Origin: Nitrincola lacisaponensis
GTDB taxonomy: Bacteria; Pseudomonadota; Gammaproteobacteria; Pseudomonadales; Balneatricaceae
Length of the DNA stretch: 64,000 nt
Direction: 5' to 3'
NCBI RefSeq assembly: GCF_000691225.1
Contig: NZ_JMSZ01000016.1
Span: 434,001-498,000 of the forward strand
The translations under genes were made by a program, and so were the position numbers. Each line of letters opens with the position of its first letter. The first letter of the stretch is position 1. Shown here in pieces: positions 50,224 to 61,235 of this stretch. Below the pieces are notes generated by a model that saw only the letters and a program-made list of their open reading frames with translations, ran no database searches and had not been told where the DNA came from.

Positions 50224-50311
50224 GGAGGGATGGCTGAGTGGTCGAAAGCACCGGTCTTGAAAACCGACGAGTCGAGAGGCTCCCAGGGTTCGAATCCCTG
50301 TCCCTCCGCCA
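50224..50311 (+). tRNA. tRNA-Ser (anticodon UGA)
   Basis: An 88-base class II tRNA with acceptor GGAGGGA/TCCCTCC, anticodon TGA at 50258-50260, long variable arm, GGTTCGAATCC T-loop and encoded CCA. The top pair of the anticodon stem (27-43) reads C-A rather than a Watson-Crick pair. It starts about 40 bases after the GGDEF-EAL gene. Confidence 0.95.
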
Positions 50312-50333
50312 AAGGATGAAATGCAAGAGTTGT

Positions 50334-50409
50334 TCCCTGATAGCTCAGTTGGTAGAGCAGTAGACTGTTAATCTATTGGTCGCTGGTTCGAGTCCAGCTC
50401 GGGGAGCCA
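50334..50409 (+). tRNA. tRNA-Asn (anticodon GUU)
   Basis: A 76-base tRNA with acceptor TCCCTGA/TCGGGGA (one G-T pair), anticodon GTT at 50367-50369 and encoded CCA. Confidence 0.96.
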
Positions 50410-50428
50410 TCAACTCAGGCAGATGAGC

Positions 50429-50504
50429 GGGTCGTTAGCTCAGTCGGTAGAGCAGTTGGCTTTTAACCAATTGGTCATAGGTTCGAATCCTATACGACCC
50501 ACCA
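50429..50504 (+). tRNA. tRNA-Lys (anticodon UUU), copy 1
   Basis: A 76-base tRNA with acceptor GGGTCGT/ACGACCC, anticodon stem-loop TTGG-CTTTTAA-CCAA with TTT at 50462-50464, and encoded CCA. Confidence 0.96.
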
Positions 50505-50522
50505 CTCATCATCTGCCACCTC

Positions 50523-50598
50523 GGGTCGTTAGCTCAGTCGGTAGAGCAGTTGGCTTTTAACCAATTGGTCATAGGTTCGAATCCTATACGACCCACCA
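50523..50598 (+). tRNA. tRNA-Lys (anticodon UUU), copy 2
   Basis: Identical to copy 1, 18 bases downstream; anticodon TTT at 50556-50558, encoded CCA. Last gene of the tRNA cluster; greB follows convergently. Confidence 0.96.
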
Positions 50599-50638
50599 TT
50601 TCCTTTTCTGTTTGATCTCAGGCGTCCTTGCCAACCGA

Positions 50639-51115
50639 TTATTCCCGTTCGTACTCAATGGCTGTAATGTACCAGCAGGTGCGTCCTGCCGGTGTCTCCA
50701 CCCAGGCTTCGTCATCAACCGATTTTTTAAGTAACGCGCGAGCCATGGGCGCATCAATAGAGATATAGTCTTTGCGTTCAAAAATTTCATCGTATCCGAC
50801 AACCCGAAAGCGACGCTGTTCGCCAGCATCATTTTCAATGTCGACCCAGGCACCAAAAAAAACCTTCCCTTCCTGCTCGGGTGAGTAATCCACGATGCGT
50901 ATCTGCTCCAGTGTTTTCAGCAGGTAGCGTACCCGCCGGTCAATTTCTCGCAGGCGTTTCTTGTTGTATTGATAGTCGGCATTTTCTGAGCGGTCTCCCA
51001 GGCTGGCTGCCCAGGTGACCTTGCGCGTGACTTCCGGACGTTCCTCTTTCCAGAGATTATCCAGTTCCTGTTTCAGCTTCAGATAGCCTGCACGGGTAAT
51101 GAGTTTGCTTTTCAT
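50639..51115 (-). CDS. greB: Transcription elongation factor GreB
   Basis: Rescues backtracked RNA polymerase by stimulating transcript cleavage. The 158-residue product has the N-terminal coiled coil with catalytic acidic tip (TWAASLGDRSENADYQYNKKRLREIDRR) and C-terminal FKBP-like domain (GKVFFGAWVDIEND; DYISIDAPMARALL). It is clearly GreB and not GreA, because of the EERPEVTRKVTWAA and KKRLREIDRRVRYL sequence. Alone, convergent with the tRNA cluster. Confidence 0.95.
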   Translation of the reverse strand: MKSKLITRAGYLKLKQELDNLWKEERPEVTRKVTWAASLGDRSENADYQYNKKRLREIDRRVRYLLKTLEQIRIVDYSPEQEGKVFFGAWVDIENDAGEQRRFRVVGYDEIFERKDYISIDAPMARALLKKSVDDEAWVETPAGRTCWYITAIEYERE

Positions 51116-51145
51116 GAATCAACAGTTTCCAATGAGAGCGACTAA

Positions 51146-52258
51146 TCAGGTGGATAGACAGTTGCGGCCATTGTGCTTGGCCTGGTAAAGCTTGCGATCA
51201 GCATCACGAATCAGTGCGTCGGCATTCGGGGTGTGAATGCCTGCGCAGCTGACACCGATACTGATGGTCAGGTAGGTAGAAGGGCTGCCCGGATTGGGGA
51301 TTCTGAGTTGCTCGACGGCTTCCAGGGCCCGAAAAGCGATCTCTACGCCTTCTTCTGCCTCTGCGCCTGTCAGGATGACAGCCAGCTCCTCACCGCCATA
51401 GCGGTAAATGCGGTCTTCCTGACGCAGAATGTTGCGGATGGCCGCAACTACCTGTTGCAGGGCTTTATCGCCTTCAGCATGTCCGAGACTGTCATTATAG
51501 GGTTTGAAAAAATCGATATCACACATCAACAGCACAAAGCTGTAATTACCTGATGCTTTGCGTTCAAAGTGAAGATTCAGATCAGTATCCAGTGCGCGGC
51601 GATTGAGGGCACCTGTCAGTGGGTCATGGAGTGCTTGGCGTTTCCAGCGGAGTGTGTCGCGCAGATTGCGATGGTAGGCTTTGCGTTGCTGTTCGTGCAT
51701 CCACCAGAACCCGATGCCCATCAGGTACAGAACCAAAGCCCCCCAAAGTAACATGCGCTGATGCAGGCTGACGCGTTCGGCTACTTCCATGGCCAGTGCA
51801 GAACGCTTATCCCATTGCCCCTGTTCAATTTCTGTCAGACACTCCAGGATTGGTAGCAGCGTATTGAGTGATTCCTGGGCAGTGGGTGGTGGCGTGGTGG
51901 CTAGACGATCAATAAACTGATCCATTTGGGCCAGGCTGGGCTGGGTGCAGACATATCCGTCACGATATACAGCAATATTGAGAAACCCCCAGGCCATATC
52001 CAGTTGGTTAATGCTGTTTTCTAACGACAAGCTGTTATTTTCGGCATGTTGTGCCAGATCAGCGAGAGCTGCTTGAAGATGATGGCGACTGCGGCTGGCC
52101 AGCTGTTGTCCCATCAGTGTACCGGCATCGCCAAAGTAGCGACGCATCTCTGGATAAAACCAGCGGGTTTCATAGGTGATCCATCCGAGAATGATACTGA
52201 AGCTGAGCAGGCTGAGCCACAGCCAGCTGGTACGCTGGCGTAAGCCGCTGTCACTCAC
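51146..52258 (-). CDS. Membrane diguanylate cyclase (GGDEF) with periplasmic sensor region
   Basis: Makes c-di-GMP from two GTP. The 370-residue product has TM helix 1 (about 11-29), a periplasmic region of about 140 residues (30-168) with no known sensor domain, TM helix 2 (about 169-186) and a GGDEF domain (about 210-370) with active-site GGEEL (288-292). The inhibitory-site pattern RxxD (RQED, 279-282) lies five residues before it, so product feedback is likely. Start is GTG overlapping the upstream stop by 4 bases. The upstream gene is a periplasmic pterin-binding-like protein, suggesting it senses that protein. Confidence 0.9.
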   Translation of the reverse strand: MSDSGLRQRTSWLWLSLLSFSIILGWITYETRWFYPEMRRYFGDAGTLMGQQLASRSRHHLQAALADLAQHAENNSLSLENSINQLDMAWGFLNIAVYRDGYVCTQPSLAQMDQFIDRLATTPPPTAQESLNTLLPILECLTEIEQGQWDKRSALAMEVAERVSLHQRMLLWGALVLYLMGIGFWWMHEQQRKAYHRNLRDTLRWKRQALHDPLTGALNRRALDTDLNLHFERKASGNYSFVLLMCDIDFFKPYNDSLGHAEGDKALQQVVAAIRNILRQEDRIYRYGGEELAVILTGAEAEEGVEIAFRALEAVEQLRIPNPGSPSTYLTISIGVSCAGIHTPNADALIRDADRKLYQAKHNGRNCLST

Positions 52259-52725
52259 TCCACAACCTCGATTTGCTTGATCATCCAGACCCAGTCATTG
52301 AAGTTGCGCAGGTTTTCAGGATTGCGTGTGCCCAGTTGCTTTTCAACCAGCTTGACCGGGCCGTGGTCACGCAGTCGCAAGGGCTGTCCTTGCTCGTGAG
52401 TCACCAGTAACCAGTTGTCCTGATTCCAGTCATTCAGCAGCGTGGCATAATCATCCGCTGCGACAAAGCGCAGAGCGCTGGCTTGAGTATGCGTTGCAGC
52501 AAAGTGTTCAATAAATCGTGGCAGCTCAATACCGCGTACGCTCAAGGTTTCCCGTTTGAATGGGTCATAAATCTCCAGGCTTTCACCGGCCAGATCGCGT
52601 AGCTGTTCTATAGTAATGGTTTGTTCACCTTCCGGGGTGATCAAGGTGATTGAAAGGCTTTCGGCAGATAGAAGGGTGCTGCAGATAAACAATAGCAGCC
52701 CCGCGAAATAAGCGCTTAAACGCAT
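52255..52725 (-). CDS. Periplasmic SUOX-fold (molybdopterin-binding-like) protein, PruR-like
   Basis: The 156-residue product has a signal peptide (LSAYFAGLLLFICSTLLSA) and a sulfite-oxidase-like fold: a strand-rich N-terminus, DPFKRETLSVRGIELPRFIEHFA, FVAADDYATLL, and the C-terminal GPVKLVEKQLG...WVWMIKQIEV. The cysteine that binds Mo in true sulfite oxidases is missing, so it is not expected to be an enzyme. In Agrobacterium, PruR proteins of this type bind pterins in the periplasm and control the partner c-di-GMP enzyme DcpA. Here the next gene is a GGDEF protein, with stop and start overlapping. Confidence 0.75.
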   Translation of the reverse strand: MRLSAYFAGLLLFICSTLLSAESLSITLITPEGEQTITIEQLRDLAGESLEIYDPFKRETLSVRGIELPRFIEHFAATHTQASALRFVAADDYATLLNDWNQDNWLLVTHEQGQPLRLRDHGPVKLVEKQLGTRNPENLRNFNDWVWMIKQIEVVE

Positions 52726-52939
52726 GGCTAAACCACTCCGGTTTTATTTTCAGTATCCAGACAGCAATGCTGTGTTTATCAGCATGCCAATGCTCAGATG
52801 AATAAAAAATGAACAGTCTTTTATTCTAGCAGATCTGTGTGGACAAACCAGCAGGTATCCACCTGATCAGGAACTCGATCTGAGCATTAAAGTTTATTGC
52901 TGTGCTGCCGATAAGTGAATGATTAACGAGGAGTATTGC

Positions 52940-53365
52940 ATGGCGTTGAATCAGGCTGCGAACGATCTGTACATTCGGCGGGTAGAGGAGTACACCGCTG
53001 GCCTGCCGCAGGCCGTACGGGCGCCTGGAGGGGCTGAATTCAGCTTGCTGTTGAGTTTGATCGCAGCCAGTCACGAGCGTAGTCGGCCGCTTGAAAATAC
53101 AGCCAGTGAGCCTGCAGTGATGCGCTATCCGGAACCTGATAGCCTGCTCAATGTGGATATGGTGTCACGCCTGAACCATGCGGTCACTCATGATGAGCGT
53201 GGTGAATACGCCTATTTGGTCAGCTATTTACGGGTCCGTAGTGAAACACCCTTACAGCGTCCATTGATGAATGACCGTTTTGCACAGCTGTCCCTGGCTT
53301 CTTTGGGAGGTCAGATGCTGGATCAGATTACGGCTTCCCGAGAGGGTTTCCAGGCTGTTGCCTGA
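52940..53365 (+). CDS. Hypothetical protein
   Basis: A 141-residue cytoplasmic-looking protein with no domain that I recognise. Composition is mixed, with many Glu, Arg and Leu; no signal peptide or membrane helix. Start ATG at 52940 has GAGGAG 7 bases upstream; the in-frame ATG at 52919 would lack a site. It is convergent with the minus-strand gene at 53382. Divergent from the PruR-like gene over about 214 bases. Function unknown. Confidence 0.7.
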   Translation: MALNQAANDLYIRRVEEYTAGLPQAVRAPGGAEFSLLLSLIAASHERSRPLENTASEPAVMRYPEPDSLLNVDMVSRLNHAVTHDERGEYAYLVSYLRVRSETPLQRPLMNDRFAQLSLASLGGQMLDQITASREGFQAVA

Positions 53366-53381
53366 GATCTACTGGCTGATG

Positions 53382-53765
53382 TCAGTCAGTCACCCACTGT
53401 ATTTTGGTTTCTTGCCCTTTCTCGACGCGCCACCACTCATCCGGATCATCACCTTCCTGCCAGCCTGAGGCAATGCAGCGAACCTGGGCATTCAGTTTTT
53501 CAGAGGCTTCACGCGCGCATTCCAGGTCAATTTGCCAGGGGGTGTGTGCTGATTGAAACCAGACGCTAATCCAGGATTTTCCCAGAGCACGCTCATGAAT
53601 CGCAACAGCGAAACGCTGTTGTTGCCAGCGGGCTTCGTATTGATGCAGCATGCCTTTGCTGGCGGTAGGTTCAAACTGCTCAAAGCGTGCAGACAGCCAG
53701 TCCACAATGCTGCTCAGACGGGTATTTTTAATATAAATTTCAATGTCGGGATGGTTTGTCATCAT
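53382..53765 (-). CDS. Hypothetical protein (conserved in marine gammaproteobacteria, unknown function)
   Basis: A 127-residue protein without signal or membrane segment. The body has a DIEIYIKNTRLSSIVDWLSARFEQFE N-terminus and tryptophan-rich strands (SWISVWFQSAHTPWQIDL; DPDEWWRVEKGQETKIQW). The start overlaps the membrane-protein gene by 26 bases, so it is the last gene of the operon that begins at dapC. No function assigned; the comment on distribution is from general recall and needs a database check. Confidence 0.72.
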   Translation of the reverse strand: MMTNHPDIEIYIKNTRLSSIVDWLSARFEQFEPTASKGMLHQYEARWQQQRFAVAIHERALGKSWISVWFQSAHTPWQIDLECAREASEKLNAQVRCIASGWQEGDDPDEWWRVEKGQETKIQWVTD

Positions 53766-54038
53766 CAGAATCCAGAAAACGTAAAATCCGTAAAACGCTC
53801 AGCCCCAGATAGCCTGCAATCGCAAGCCCGCCGCCACTGATCATGAATATTAGCCCTAGCAGGGCTACCAGTTCGGCTGTCACCGAATCGGTCAGTAGAA
53901 ACTGGGCAATACTGATGACCATCAAGCCCAGCATGAACAGTGAAAAACCGCACAACAACCAGATAAAGTTTTCCCGTGGGTTGTCTGCACGGCGGTGTAG
54001 TTGCCGGCGGATGGTTTGCAGGCGTTGTTTGATTGATA

Positions 54039-54042
<4 letters not shown>
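53740..54042 (-). CDS. Small inner-membrane protein of unknown function
   Basis: A 100-residue protein with a basic N-terminus (SIKQRLQTIRRQLHRRADN), two hydrophobic helices (ENFIWLLCGFSLFMLGLMVISIAQFLL and LVALLGLIFMISGGGLAIAGYLG) and a charged C-terminus. The start overlaps the rlmA stop by 4 bases, and the end overlaps the 53382-53765 gene. Unknown family to me. Confidence 0.72.
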
Positions 54043-57051
<3,009 letters not shown>

Positions 57052-57059
<8 letters not shown>

Positions 57060-57411
57060 GAGGAACTCCGTTGATTAAATCGCGATAAAGGGTTTCGTTA
57101 AAGCCCACTGTGCAGATTGCCTGGTTTTCCAGGAGTGGGCGTTTGATCAGCGCAGGGTAGTCCACTAACAGCGCTGTGATCTCTGTTTCGGCACGCTGCC
57201 GATCAGCATCGGAGAGTTGACGCCAGGTGGTGCCTCGTTTGTTGATCAGTGTATCCGGTCCGATCTGTTGCAACCAGCGTTCGATATCCTGAGCGCTCAG
57301 GCCATCCTTGCGAAAGTCATGAAAACGGTAATCTATTGCCTGGCTATCCAGCCACTTGCGCGCTTTGCGGACCGTATCACAATTGGAGATACCATAGAGA
57401 GTGAACATCAA
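57052..57411 (-). CDS. Spx/ArsC-family protein (YffB-like)
   Basis: A 119-residue thioredoxin-fold protein of the ArsC/Spx/YffB group. TLYGISNCDTVRKARKWLD holds a single N-terminal cysteine, and LIKRPLL provides the conserved Arg-Pro. It lacks the arsenate-reductase helper cysteines, so an Spx/YffB-like role (regulation or glutathione-dependent thiol reaction) is more likely than arsenate reduction. It lies between dapC and dapD, a linkage that is widespread in this group but not explained. Confidence 0.85.
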
Positions 57412-57423
57412 GAGTCTCCAGAC

Positions 57424-58620
57424 TTAAAGTGATTCTACATAACGACGAATACGTGTGGCGGCTTCGACACACTCTTCAACAGTTGCGACCAGGGCCATGC
57501 GTACATAACCGGCACCGGGCAGCAGTCCATCCGTTTCGCGTGACAGGTAGCGTCCAGGCAATACCGTCAGGTTTTGCTGTTGCAACAGGCCGCGGGTAAA
57601 GGCTTCGTCATCAATCGGTGTGGCTGCCCAGAGGTAAAAGCTGGCTTCAGGCAAAGAGATATCCATTACCGGCGACAGGATTTCGTGTACGGCAGCAAAT
57701 TTCTCCCGATACAGATCACGGTTTTCCATCACATGGGCTTCGTCCTGCCAGGCAGCTGTGGAGGCTATCTGGTGCTGAACCGGCATTGAGCAGCCATGAT
57801 AGGTGCGGTACTTCAGGAATGGACCGATCAATGCCGCGTCGCCGGCAATAAAGCCGGAACGCATACCGGGCAGATTGGAGCGTTTGGACAGGCTGTGAAA
57901 GACGACACAGTTGCGATAGTCATCACGGCCCATTTCGGCGCAAACCTGCAGCAGTCCGACCGGTGGTGTGGACTCGTCCAGATAAATCTCTGAGTAGCAC
58001 TCATCACTGGCGAGTACGAAGTTGTACTGATCGGCTAATGCGATCAGCTTTTTCAGTGTTTCTGCACTGTGGACTGCACCCGTCGGGTTGCCGGGTGAAC
58101 AGATGAACAGTAATTGACAGCGCTCCCAAACAGACGCAGGCACGGAATCATAGTCAGGGATGAAACCGTTTTCCAGGGTGCAGTTCAGATACCAGGGTTC
58201 GGCTCCTGCCAGATAGGCGGCACCTTCATAGATCTGATAAAAAGGGTTGGGCGATACCACCAGGGTATCAGGCGCACGATTGATCAAGGCCTGGGTAAAG
58301 GCAAAAATGGCTTCCCGAGTGCCATTAACTGGCAGTGCATGCTGCTCAGGGTCCAAGCTGCCCTGGCGCAGATTGAAGCGGCGTGTTGCCCAATCGCAAA
58401 TGGCCTGTCTCAGGCTCAGCAACCCTTTGGTTGTGGGGTAGTTGGAAAGGCCTGACAGATTATTGCGCACCGCATCCGCTACCAGTGCTGGTGCCGGGTG
58501 CTTGGGTTCCCCGATACCCAGTGAAATTGGTTCCAGATGCGCTGCAGGCTGAATATCACGTGTCAGCTCAGCGAGCTTTTCAAATGGGTAGGGTTGCAAC
58601 TTGTTCAGATCGCTGTTCAT
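57424..58620 (-). CDS. dapC: Succinyldiaminopimelate transaminase
   Basis: PLP-dependent class I aminotransferase that converts N-succinyl-2-amino-6-ketopimelate to N-succinyl-LL-diaminopimelate. The 398-residue product has NGTREAIFAF, FICSPGNPTGAVHS, LASDECYSEIYL and the PLP-lysine motif HSLSKRSNLPGMRSGF. DapC identity is supported by the adjacent dapD and dapE. Head gene of the operon dapC, spx-like, dapD, dapE, rlmA and two unknown genes. Confidence 0.94.
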   Translation of the reverse strand: MNSDLNKLQPYPFEKLAELTRDIQPAAHLEPISLGIGEPKHPAPALVADAVRNNLSGLSNYPTTKGLLSLRQAICDWATRRFNLRQGSLDPEQHALPVNGTREAIFAFTQALINRAPDTLVVSPNPFYQIYEGAAYLAGAEPWYLNCTLENGFIPDYDSVPASVWERCQLLFICSPGNPTGAVHSAETLKKLIALADQYNFVLASDECYSEIYLDESTPPVGLLQVCAEMGRDDYRNCVVFHSLSKRSNLPGMRSGFIAGDAALIGPFLKYRTYHGCSMPVQHQIASTAAWQDEAHVMENRDLYREKFAAVHEILSPVMDISLPEASFYLWAATPIDDEAFTRGLLQQQNLTVLPGRYLSRETDGLLPGAGYVRMALVATVEECVEAATRIRRYVESL

Positions 58621-58638
58621 GCAGGTATCCTGTGTTAA

Positions 58639-58659
58639 CCCCTGATCAGATCAGGGTTT
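58639..58659. other. Hairpin in the dapC leader
   Basis: CCCTGAT-CAG-ATCAGGG is a 7-bp stem with a 3-base loop about 20 bases upstream of the dapC ATG. On the plus strand TTTT follows, on the minus (dapC) strand it does not. Could affect dapC translation or be chance. Confidence 0.4.
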
Positions 58660-58682
58660 TAAGTCTGCCGGTTAGGCGCAGC

Positions 58683-58711
58683 AGTATACCCAATGCCGCG
58701 TTGGTCGCCAA
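58683..58711 (-). promoter_or_regulatory. Promoter of the dapC operon
   Basis: Read on the minus strand: -35 TTGGCG (58711-58706), 17-base spacer, -10 TATACT (58688-58683). Predicted start about 58676, giving a leader of about 55 bases that holds the hairpin at 58639-58655. Confidence 0.65.
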
Positions 58712-58720
58712 ATCCTGGTA

Positions 58721-60094
58721 TTACTCCTGCGTTGCCAGCTGTGCTGGATCGAGAAGCTTTTCCAGCGCTTCAGGTGACAGCTCGGTCATTTCAGCGGCCA
58801 CTTCAATCAGTGGTCGTCCGGATGCATAGGCGGCTTTGGCAATCTCTGCAGCACGTTCATAACCTATCACCGGATTCAATGCTGTGACCAGTATCGGGTT
58901 GCGCTGTAAGGCTTCCTGAATGCGTGATTCATTGACACTGAAGCCGGCAATTGCCTGGTCTGCCAGAGCCTTCGCCGCCTGGCTCAGCAATGTAATGCTT
59001 TGCAGCAAATTATAGGCGATCAATGGCAAGGCGGTATTTAGCTGAAACTGGCCGCGTTGAGCACAGAAGGTAATACTGGCGTCGTTGCCGGTAATCTGGC
59101 CAACAGCCATGATTACGGCTTCCGGAATTACCGGATTCACTTTGCCTGGCATGATTGATGAGCCAGGCTGTAGTGCGGGCAGGGTTATTTCACCCAGTCC
59201 GGCATACGGGCCTGAATTCATCCAACGCAGATCCTCAGCGATTTTCAGCAGGGCTGTAGCAGCTGTTTTGAGCTCACCGGATAATGCCAGGGCGGTATCC
59301 TGACACGCCTGGGCCGCAAAATGGCTTTCAGGCGGTGTCAGTCGATAGGTAGTGAGATTGCTCAAATGAGTACAGAAACGACGTGAAAAACCACGAGGTG
59401 CATTCAGCCCTGTTCCGACAGCGGTGCCACCTTGAGGCAGTTTCATCAGTTCACCCCGCAGAGATTCGAGACGGCTTTCAGCCATACGTACCTGACTACC
59501 CCAGGCGCGGACCTCGTCTTCCATACGCATTGGTACTGCATCCATCAGGTGAGTGCGCCCGGTTTTGATGATCTCAGAGACTTCCACTGCCTTGCGTGTG
59601 CAGCGGGTTCTCAAGTGCTCCAGTGCTGGCAGCAATAATTTGTCCAGTTGCTGCAGCGCACTCAGATGAATCGCCGTAGGAATGACATCATTCGAACTCT
59701 GGCTGAGATTGATGTGATCATTGGGGTGTAATTCCAGTCCGGCATCTTGCCTGACCAGTGAAACCAGCACCTCGTTGATGTTCATATTGGTGCTGGTGCC
59801 TGAGCCTGTCTGGAAAACATCCACAGGAAATGCTTTGCGATAGTTGCCTTTCTGCAGCTTGTCACAGGCTTTGACAATAGCCTGGGCGCTTTCCTTTGGT
59901 AGCACACCAAGCTCTGCGTTAGCCTGCGCTGCAGCGGCTTTGATCTGGGCCAGGGCCGTGATGAAGGGCGTCGGCATTTTCAAGGGACTGAACTTGAAGT
60001 TATCCACTGCCCGTTGGGTTTGTGCACCATACAGAGCCTCTTCAGGGACTTGTACATCCCCCATGCTGTCTTGTTCAATACGGTAGGCTTTCAT
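58721..60094 (-). CDS. fumC: Fumarate hydratase class II
   Basis: Iron-independent, oxidant-resistant fumarase, TCA cycle. The 457-residue cytoplasmic tetrameric enzyme shows DSMGDVQVPEEALYGAQTQRAV, TGSGTSTNMNINEV, SQSSNDVIPTAIH, TGRTHLMDAVP and the fumarase/aspartase signature GSSIMPGKVNPVIPEA. The signature is slightly nonstandard after the Asn-Pro pair. The ASE-type superfamily also contains aspartase, but the length and the motifs fit FumC. Isolated gene with its own promoter. Confidence 0.94.
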   Translation of the reverse strand: MKAYRIEQDSMGDVQVPEEALYGAQTQRAVDNFKFSPLKMPTPFITALAQIKAAAAQANAELGVLPKESAQAIVKACDKLQKGNYRKAFPVDVFQTGSGTSTNMNINEVLVSLVRQDAGLELHPNDHINLSQSSNDVIPTAIHLSALQQLDKLLLPALEHLRTRCTRKAVEVSEIIKTGRTHLMDAVPMRMEDEVRAWGSQVRMAESRLESLRGELMKLPQGGTAVGTGLNAPRGFSRRFCTHLSNLTTYRLTPPESHFAAQACQDTALALSGELKTAATALLKIAEDLRWMNSGPYAGLGEITLPALQPGSSIMPGKVNPVIPEAVIMAVGQITGNDASITFCAQRGQFQLNTALPLIAYNLLQSITLLSQAAKALADQAIAGFSVNESRIQEALQRNPILVTALNPVIGYERAAEIAKAAYASGRPLIEVAAEMTELSPEALEKLLDPAQLATQE

Positions 60095-60123
60095 GTTTCT
60101 GTTCCTTAAGCGGTTTCGACCTA

Positions 60124-60152
60124 AGTATACCGGGCGGACAGTGAACTGCCAG
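60124..60152 (-). promoter_or_regulatory. Promoter of fumC
   Basis: Minus-strand -35 CTGGCA (60152-60147), 17-base spacer and -10 TATACT (60129-60124), 30 bases before the fumC ATG. No oxidative-stress or iron operator was recognised. Confidence 0.5.
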
Positions 60153-60232
60153 AAAAATCACCTGGCTGGAGCTGCAGAGTTGAGCTGTGTCAGTTAAGCT
60201 TCAGCCTGATTATCCACTGATGAAAAAGAGTA

Positions 60233-61225
60233 ATGTCTATGAGCATACTGGCAAGCTGGCCGGAATCCCATCTTTGTCTTACCCGGCAGGAGCGTCAGGC
60301 GGCAGTCTCGGCGGTTGAGGCAGCCTTTGCGTCGGCGCTGGAAAACCTGCGGGTAGATATAGGGTTCCGTGAAATGGTTGAGCAGTTGTATGTACCGATG
60401 GGCGCCTGGATTGCCCAGCAGCAAAGTCTCAAGCAGCAGCCGTTGGTGCTGGGGATTAACGGTGCCCAGGGAGCCGGAAAGTCTACACTGTTCAATCTGC
60501 TGGAGGTCACTCTGAGCGAAGGGTTTGGTCTCAGAGTGGTTGGATTTTCAATTGATGATCTCTATAAAACCCGGGCCAAGCGTGCGGAGCTTGCACGTGA
60601 GGTGCATCCGTTGTTGCTGACTCGGGGAGTGCCGGGTACGCATGATGTGGAGTTGGGTATCGATATTCTGGAATCTTTGCTGAATGCACAGGATGATACG
60701 GTCACGTGTATTCCGGTGTTTGATAAGTCGATTGATGATCGTTGCCCGGATCATGTCTGGCAGGAGTGGACAGGTCGTGCTGATGTGATTGTGCTGGAGG
60801 GATGGTGTGTCGGAGCATCTCCGCAGCCTGATGTGGCATTACAGGAGCCGATTAATACCCTGGAGCGGGATGAAGATGAGGAAGGTATCTGGCGGCGTTA
60901 TGCCAATGAGCAGCTCAAGGGACGTTATGCAGATCTGTTTGCACGGTTGGATCTGTTGCTGATGCTTCAGGTACCCAGTATGCAGGCAGTTTTTGAGTGG
61001 CGTTCGTTACAGGAGAAAAAGCTGGCAGAGCGGGTGCAGTATATCCAGGACCCGAAACAGCCCAATGACCACTTACGGATTATGAATGAGCAGCAGATTG
61101 TGCGCTTCATTCAGCATTATGAGCGTCTGACGCGGGCGATGCTGGAGCAGATGCCACAGACCGCTGATCTGGTTTTACGGCTGGACCAGAATCATAAAAT
61201 TGCAGAAATCCGGATCAACTCCTGA
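60233..61225 (+). CDS. P-loop kinase, D-glycerate 3-kinase-like
   Basis: A 330-residue cytoplasmic nucleoside/glycerate-kinase family protein. Walker A GINGAQGAGKST (about 74-85) and the SIDDLYKTRAKRAELAREVHPLLLTRGVPGTHDV segment are typical of the plant/fungal/bacterial glycerate 3-kinase (GLYK) family and YggC-like proteins. The substrate is inferred. No glyoxylate or photorespiration gene is beside it. Start ATG at 60233; a second ATG at 60239 is equally possible. Converges on the next gene with 10 bases between stops. Confidence 0.8.
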   Translation: MSMSILASWPESHLCLTRQERQAAVSAVEAAFASALENLRVDIGFREMVEQLYVPMGAWIAQQQSLKQQPLVLGINGAQGAGKSTLFNLLEVTLSEGFGLRVVGFSIDDLYKTRAKRAELAREVHPLLLTRGVPGTHDVELGIDILESLLNAQDDTVTCIPVFDKSIDDRCPDHVWQEWTGRADVIVLEGWCVGASPQPDVALQEPINTLERDEDEEGIWRRYANEQLKGRYADLFARLDLLLMLQVPSMQAVFEWRSLQEKKLAERVQYIQDPKQPNDHLRIMNEQQIVRFIQHYERLTRAMLEQMPQTADLVLRLDQNHKIAEIRINS

Positions 61226-61235
61226 GTGTTCAGTC

